In this document: positions 60,721 to 64,000 of the stretch, one piece after another | Layout: each line of letters opens with the position of its first letter | Position numbering within the stretch: position 1 is the stretch's first letter | DNA from: Agromyces subbeticus DSM 16689 | Lineage (GTDB): Bacteria; Actinomycetota; Actinomycetes; Actinomycetales; Microbacteriaceae | Reading direction: 5' to 3' | NCBI RefSeq assembly: GCF_000421565.1 | Contig: NZ_ATXG01000005.1 | Location: forward strand, 62,001 to 126,000 | Length of the DNA: 64,000 bases | The notes under the pieces: model-generated | What the model saw: only the letters and a program-made list of their open reading frames with translations | The model's database searches: none | What the model was told of the DNA's origin: nothing | Made by a program: the position numbers and the translations under genes

Positions 60721-61218
60721 ATGAGCAGCAGCCCGACCACCACGACCGGCACCGAGGCATCCGCCCCCGAAGGCGCCGGCACCGAAGACGCCGGCACCGA
60801 AGACGTCAGCGCCGAAAACGCCCGCGCCGGCCGCAGCATCCCGGTGCGGGTGCTCGCCGCGCTCGTGGCCTCGATCGCGATCGCCCTCGTGGCCCTCGGC
60901 ATCGCCTCGGCCACGGGCGCCACCATGCTCGTCACCACGCCGGGCTCCCCCGAACCGTTGCAGATCAACGCGGGCCAGGTGGTCGTGTCCCTCGCGATGC
61001 CGATGCTCATCGTCGGAGCCCTGCTCTGGTGGCTCGGCCGCAGCCGACCCGCGCTCGTGCGCTGGATCGCCTGGATCGGCCTCGCGTTCGGCGTGCTGTC
61101 CGCCCCGATGCCGTTCTCCGCGACATCCGATCTGCCGACGGCCCTCGCCCTCGCCGCTATGCACGCCGTCGCCGGCATCGCCTGGTTCGTCGCGCTCACC
61201 GCGCGGAGCCGTCGCTGA
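60721..61218 (+). CDS. DUF6069 membrane protein
   Basis: 165 residues. Thr/Glu/Ala-rich N-terminal tail (about 1-38), then four transmembrane helices (around 43-65, 83-102, 108-127 and 137-158). LQINAGQVVVSLAMPMLIVGALLWWLGR and ALALAAMHAVAGIAWFVAL are typical of DUF6069 proteins of actinobacteria. Function unknown. GAGGAG lies seven bases before the ATG. Probably under control of the divergent MarR protein. Confidence 0.78.
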   Translation: MSSSPTTTTGTEASAPEGAGTEDAGTEDVSAENARAGRSIPVRVLAALVASIAIALVALGIASATGATMLVTTPGSPEPLQINAGQVVVSLAMPMLIVGALLWWLGRSRPALVRWIAWIGLAFGVLSAPMPFSATSDLPTALALAAMHAVAGIAWFVALTARSRR

Positions 61219-61256
61219 GCAGTACCGCCGCCTCGGCGCGGATCGCGCCAGAGCGA

Positions 61257-62189
61257 TCAGCTGAGCCGGGCGATGGATGCCTCGACGCCGGCCCAGAACC
61301 GGTCGACGTCGATCTGGGTCGCGACCCAGGCGTTGGGCTCGCGCCCGAGCATGCCGTCGAGGTCGACGCTCGTCGCGCCGGCCGTCTCGGCCCCCGACAG
61401 TTCGACGTCCAGCCGCGTGCGCACGAGCCCGACGCAGCCGGGGTCGGCGAGCACGGCGACGGCGACCGGGTCGTGCAACGGGCCGTCGGGCATGCCGAAC
61501 ACCTCGTCGTTCGTGCGGCAGAAGAACTCGAACAACTCCTCGCCGAAGGCCGCGGTTGCGGTGCCGACGGCGGCGATCCGTTCGCGAACGGCGGCCGTGA
61601 CGAGGGCCCGGTGGGTCACGTTGAGCCCGACCATCGTGAACCGCATGCCGCTGCGCACCACGAGGTCGAGCGCCTCGGGGTCGACCCACGCGTTGAACTC
61701 GGTGTAGGGCGTCACGTTGCCTCGATCGGTCGAGCCGCCCATCCAGACGATCTCTCTGATGCGCTCGGCCAGCTCGGGCCGGTCGCGCAACAGCACCGCG
61801 ACGTTCGTGATCGGCCCCGTCGCGACGATCGCGACCGGCTCGGCCGACGCCATGAGCGTATCGGCGATCAGCTCGGTCGCCGTGCGGGCGTCGAGCGGCA
61901 CCGTGGGTTCGGGCAGCTCCGGGCCGCCGAGGCCGTTCTCGCCGTGGATCCACTCGGCGGTCTGCAGCTGACGCACGAGCGGGCCGTCGGCACCGGCGGC
62001 GACCGGCACGTCGGTGACGCCCGCGACGGTCAGCGCGATGCGGGCGTTGCGACTCGTGTGCTCGAGGGGCACGTTGCCGCCGACCGTCGTGACCGCCACG
62101 AGGTCGAGCGCCGGATGCCCCGCAGCCAGCCACAGGGCGAAGACATCGTCGTGGCCGGGGTCGCAGTCGATGATGACGGGGATGGTCAT
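61257..62189 (-). CDS. Nucleoside hydrolase
   Basis: 310 residues from ATG 62189, which overlaps the PfkB kinase stop (ATGA). VIIDCDPGHDDVFAL is the calcium-binding aspartate cluster (DxDPGxDD, here with His in the variable site). VTTVGGNV, IVATGPITNVAVLLR, VWMGGSTDRGNVTPYTEFNAWVDPEA and HDPVAVAVL are further family marks. It cleaves ribonucleosides to base and ribose; the linked ribokinase-like gene would phosphorylate the sugar. Confidence 0.92.
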   Translation of the reverse strand: MTIPVIIDCDPGHDDVFALWLAAGHPALDLVAVTTVGGNVPLEHTSRNARIALTVAGVTDVPVAAGADGPLVRQLQTAEWIHGENGLGGPELPEPTVPLDARTATELIADTLMASAEPVAIVATGPITNVAVLLRDRPELAERIREIVWMGGSTDRGNVTPYTEFNAWVDPEALDLVVRSGMRFTMVGLNVTHRALVTAAVRERIAAVGTATAAFGEELFEFFCRTNDEVFGMPDGPLHDPVAVAVLADPGCVGLVRTRLDVELSGAETAGATSVDLDGMLGREPNAWVATQIDVDRFWAGVEASIARLS

Positions 62190-63220
62190 TCGGGCCCTCG
62201 TTCCGTCGGGGTTGCGGGCGGGGTGACCGCAGCGGCGTCGGCCGTGGCTGTCGCCAGCACCTCGTCGCGCGGCGCGTAGGAGTCGACCGTGCCACGCGAC
62301 TGCACGGCGAGGGCGCCGGCGGCGACGGCGATCCGCAGCGCTTCGGGCAAGGGCCGGCCCTCGGCGAGGAAGGCCGCGAGCGTGCCCGTGAAGCCGTCTC
62401 CCGCTCCGGTCGTGTCGACCGCGACCACGCGCGGCGCCGCGACCGCCCACGAGCCGGTGGCATCGGCAGCGACGGCACCGGCAGCCCCGAGCGTCACGAC
62501 GACAGAGCGGGCGATGCCGCCGGCAGCGGATGCCGCGATCCCGCGCCACTCGTCGAGGAGCGCGCCCGGGGCGGCATCCGTGCCGAGTCCGACGGCTCTC
62601 GCCTCGTGCTCGTTCAGCACGAGCGGATCCGCGGTGCGCAGGGTCGCGGCGGCGACGGCGGCCGGCGGTGCGAGGTTGAGCACGAAGCGCACGCCGAGCT
62701 CATCGGCGAGTGAGGCGACCCGGTCGATGGCGTCGACGGTCAGCTCGCCCTGGGTGAGCACGAGGGCCGCCGCGGCGACCCGTTCCCGCTCGTCGTCGAC
62801 CGAGCCGGCGGTGAGGGCGAGGTTGGCGCCGGCGGTCACGATCACGGTGTTCTCGCCCGAATCCGCGACGGTGATCTGCGCGACGCCGGTCGTGGTTCCG
62901 GCGACCTCTCGCATCGCCGCGAGCGACAGGCCCAGCCGCTCGAGCGCCACCCGGGCGAACGCTCCGCTGGCGTCGTCGCCGACGCGGGCGACGAGCTCGA
63001 CCGGAAGCCCCGCGACGTGCGCCGCGACGGCTTGGTTCGTGCCCTTTCCGCCGAGTGCGATCTGGAAGCCATGGGCGCGAATGGTCTCCCCCGGTGCAGG
63101 GAAGGCTTCGACGTAGCTCGTCGAATCCACGTTCAGCGAGCCGAACACGACGACGGCACCGAGCGCGCCGACAGTGCCGGCTGCATCGCGCGTGCTCGTC
63201 GCCCGCGGCACGCCGGTCAC
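62186..63220 (-). CDS. PfkB-family sugar kinase (ribokinase-like)
   Basis: 344 residues. VVVFGSLNVDSTSYVEAFPAPGETIRAHGFQIALGGKGTNQAVAA is the ribokinase N-terminal signature; the catalytic Asp is in VDTTGAGDGFTGTLAAFLAEG. About 22 residues precede the first strand, so a start nearer 63155 is possible. Coupled to nucleoside hydrolase, fitting ribose salvage from nucleosides. Ends five bases or so inside the ATGA overlap. Confidence 0.88.
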   Translation of the reverse strand: MTGVPRATSTRDAAGTVGALGAVVVFGSLNVDSTSYVEAFPAPGETIRAHGFQIALGGKGTNQAVAAHVAGLPVELVARVGDDASGAFARVALERLGLSLAAMREVAGTTTGVAQITVADSGENTVIVTAGANLALTAGSVDDERERVAAAALVLTQGELTVDAIDRVASLADELGVRFVLNLAPPAAVAAATLRTADPLVLNEHEARAVGLGTDAAPGALLDEWRGIAASAAGGIARSVVVTLGAAGAVAADATGSWAVAAPRVVAVDTTGAGDGFTGTLAAFLAEGRPLPEALRIAVAAGALAVQSRGTVDSYAPRDEVLATATADAAAVTPPATPTERGPE

Positions 63221-63224
63221 CCGG

Positions 63225-64000
63225 TCAGACCGCCGGGCCGGGGCCGTTGATCGGTCCCGTCAGCGGCTCGCCGCCGGCGCGGTTCGCGAAGCAGAAGTAA
63301 TTGCGCTGACCCTCTGCCCACTGAGCCTCGAGCGGGTAGGCGCCCTGCACCTGCAGGTCGCCGATGCCCGCGACGAGCGTCGGCTCGAAGACGCCGGCGG
63401 CCTGGCAGAGGATCGGCATCTGCGCCGCGAGCTCGGCCTCACCCGGATACGGGGCAGCGGCGTCGCCGGGCAGGGTGCCGCGGTACACGAGCTGGGCCGC
63501 GTGCGGCGCCGCGCAGTCGACGACGGTGAAATCGCCGGCCCAGGCATTGACGAAGGGGTCGATGCACTCGCCGCCGAACAGGGTGTCCCACGCGTGCACA
63601 CCGGCAGGCTGGGGCGCGGTCGGCGCCGGAACGGGCGTCTCGGACGCACTCGCCGAGGCGCTGCTCGACGCCTGCTCGGTGCCACCGCCGCCGCCCGTCA
63701 GCTGCGTGCCGAGGAAGTAGAGTCCGGCGATCACGAGCACCACGACAAGGCCGCCGGCGACCCAGATCAGGGTGCGCACCGTGCGGTTGCCGCCCTTCGC
63801 AGCGTCCAGAGCGCCGCCGCCGCGACCACCGCTGCCGCCGGAGCCGCCTGAACTGCCGGAGCCGGGTCCACCAGCCGCACCGGAACCGCCGCTTGCGGCG
63901 GCGCTGGTCGTGCGCGGCGCGGCGCCCACGACGGGGGCGCCGAACGGCGGGTTCGAAGTAGTGGGCGGCTGAGGCGCGCTCGCGGCCGCAGGGGCGAACG
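63225..64000 (-). CDS. Membrane-anchored protein with septum-formation-like domain, 5' end cut by the window
   Basis: At least 258 residues are visible and the frame stays open to the right edge. A Pro/Ala/Gly-rich cytoplasmic part (with a GGSGGSGGRGGG linker) precedes one transmembrane helix (TLIWVAGGLVVVLVIAGLYF), a Ser/Thr/Pro linker and an outer domain with GECIDPFVNAWAGDFTVVDCAAPHAAQLVYRG, CQAAG and NYFCFANRAGG. The Cys-Cys and PHxA pattern resembles the Septum_form (PF13845) domain found in actinobacterial membrane proteins. Role unknown. Confidence 0.72.
   Translation of the reverse strand, partial: FAPAAASAPQPPTTSNPPFGAPVVGAAPRTTSAAASGGSGAAGGPGSGSSGGSGGSGGRGGGALDAAKGGNRTVRTLIWVAGGLVVVLVIAGLYFLGTQLTGGGGGTEQASSSASASASETPVPAPTAPQPAGVHAWDTLFGGECIDPFVNAWAGDFTVVDCAAPHAAQLVYRGTLPGDAAAPYPGEAELAAQMPILCQAAGVFEPTLVAGIGDLQVQGAYPLEAQWAEGQRNYFCFANRAGGEPLTGPINGPGPAV

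Overview
The window is 64 kb of very GC-rich chromosomal DNA from an actinobacterium, most likely a member of the Microbacteriaceae (an Agromyces- or Microbacterium-like genome). This rests on strong G/C bias at third codon positions, GTG and TTG starts, many apparently leaderless genes, sortase-anchored and DUF5979-type surface proteins, an ECF42-type sigma factor with its DGPF partner, and the order argG - DUF3151 - purA. Genus assignment is inference. No tRNA, rRNA, CRISPR array, prophage or insertion sequence was seen. No stretch longer than 300 bases lacks a gene; the longest gap (12870-13156) is a regulatory region.

Layout. 1-2955: end of purL, a NUDIX hydrolase and two small membrane proteins. 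2936-5892 (minus): an Erm-type 23S rRNA methyltransferase behind an attenuator-like leader, then a three-gene operon with an EEP-family hydrolase. 5970-14256: a phosphonate uptake and catabolism locus. Its minus-strand operon, in transcription order, is PhnD, PhnC, a fused PhnE-PhnE permease, an HpnW-like FAD oxidoreductase and a PhnX-like hydrolase, all joined by ATGA overlaps after PhnC, followed by an HpnZ-like dehydrogenase. A divergent GntR regulator and OsmC-like protein face it. 14276-18786: an ECF42/DGPF operon that also carries a chorismate mutase and an SDR, with a divergent small gene. 18889-24193: a MacB-type ABC exporter, a GntR(YtrA)-ABC exporter operon and an EamA exporter. 24325-25725: lpd.

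25967-32007 holds two sodium:solute symporters, each with a small DUF485-like partner, flanking a LytS/LytTR two-component system. 32077-45394 is a surface region: an LPATG-anchored protein, a TSUP transporter, a GNAT, a small MT0933-type protein and a giant 3130-residue protein with ten DUF5979-like domains arranged as two sets of five, ending in an MPATG sorting signal. 45507-48852: purA, DUF3151 and argG. 48883-52676: TetR/hydrolase pair, NTF2-like protein, CorA and a TrmH-family methyltransferase. 52758-55977: a metal (probably Mn/Zn) ABC importer with its DtxR/MntR regulator. 56091-64000: HAD phosphatase, acidic protein, aldo/keto reductase with a divergent MocR regulator, MarR with a membrane protein, nucleoside hydrolase with a PfkB kinase, and a truncated membrane-anchored protein.

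Themes across the window: a TANNNT -10 hexamer 5-7 bases before the start codon in at least 13 genes (leaderless transcription); a dispersed two-part inverted repeat at three sites, one lying in frame inside the PhnE fusion; and marked over-use of GGATGCC/GGCATCC on both strands and in several reading frames. The most unusual loci are the erm leader, the phosphonate operon with its fused permease, the 2x5 DUF5979 protein and a symmetrical 102-bp divergent promoter region at 18144-18245.
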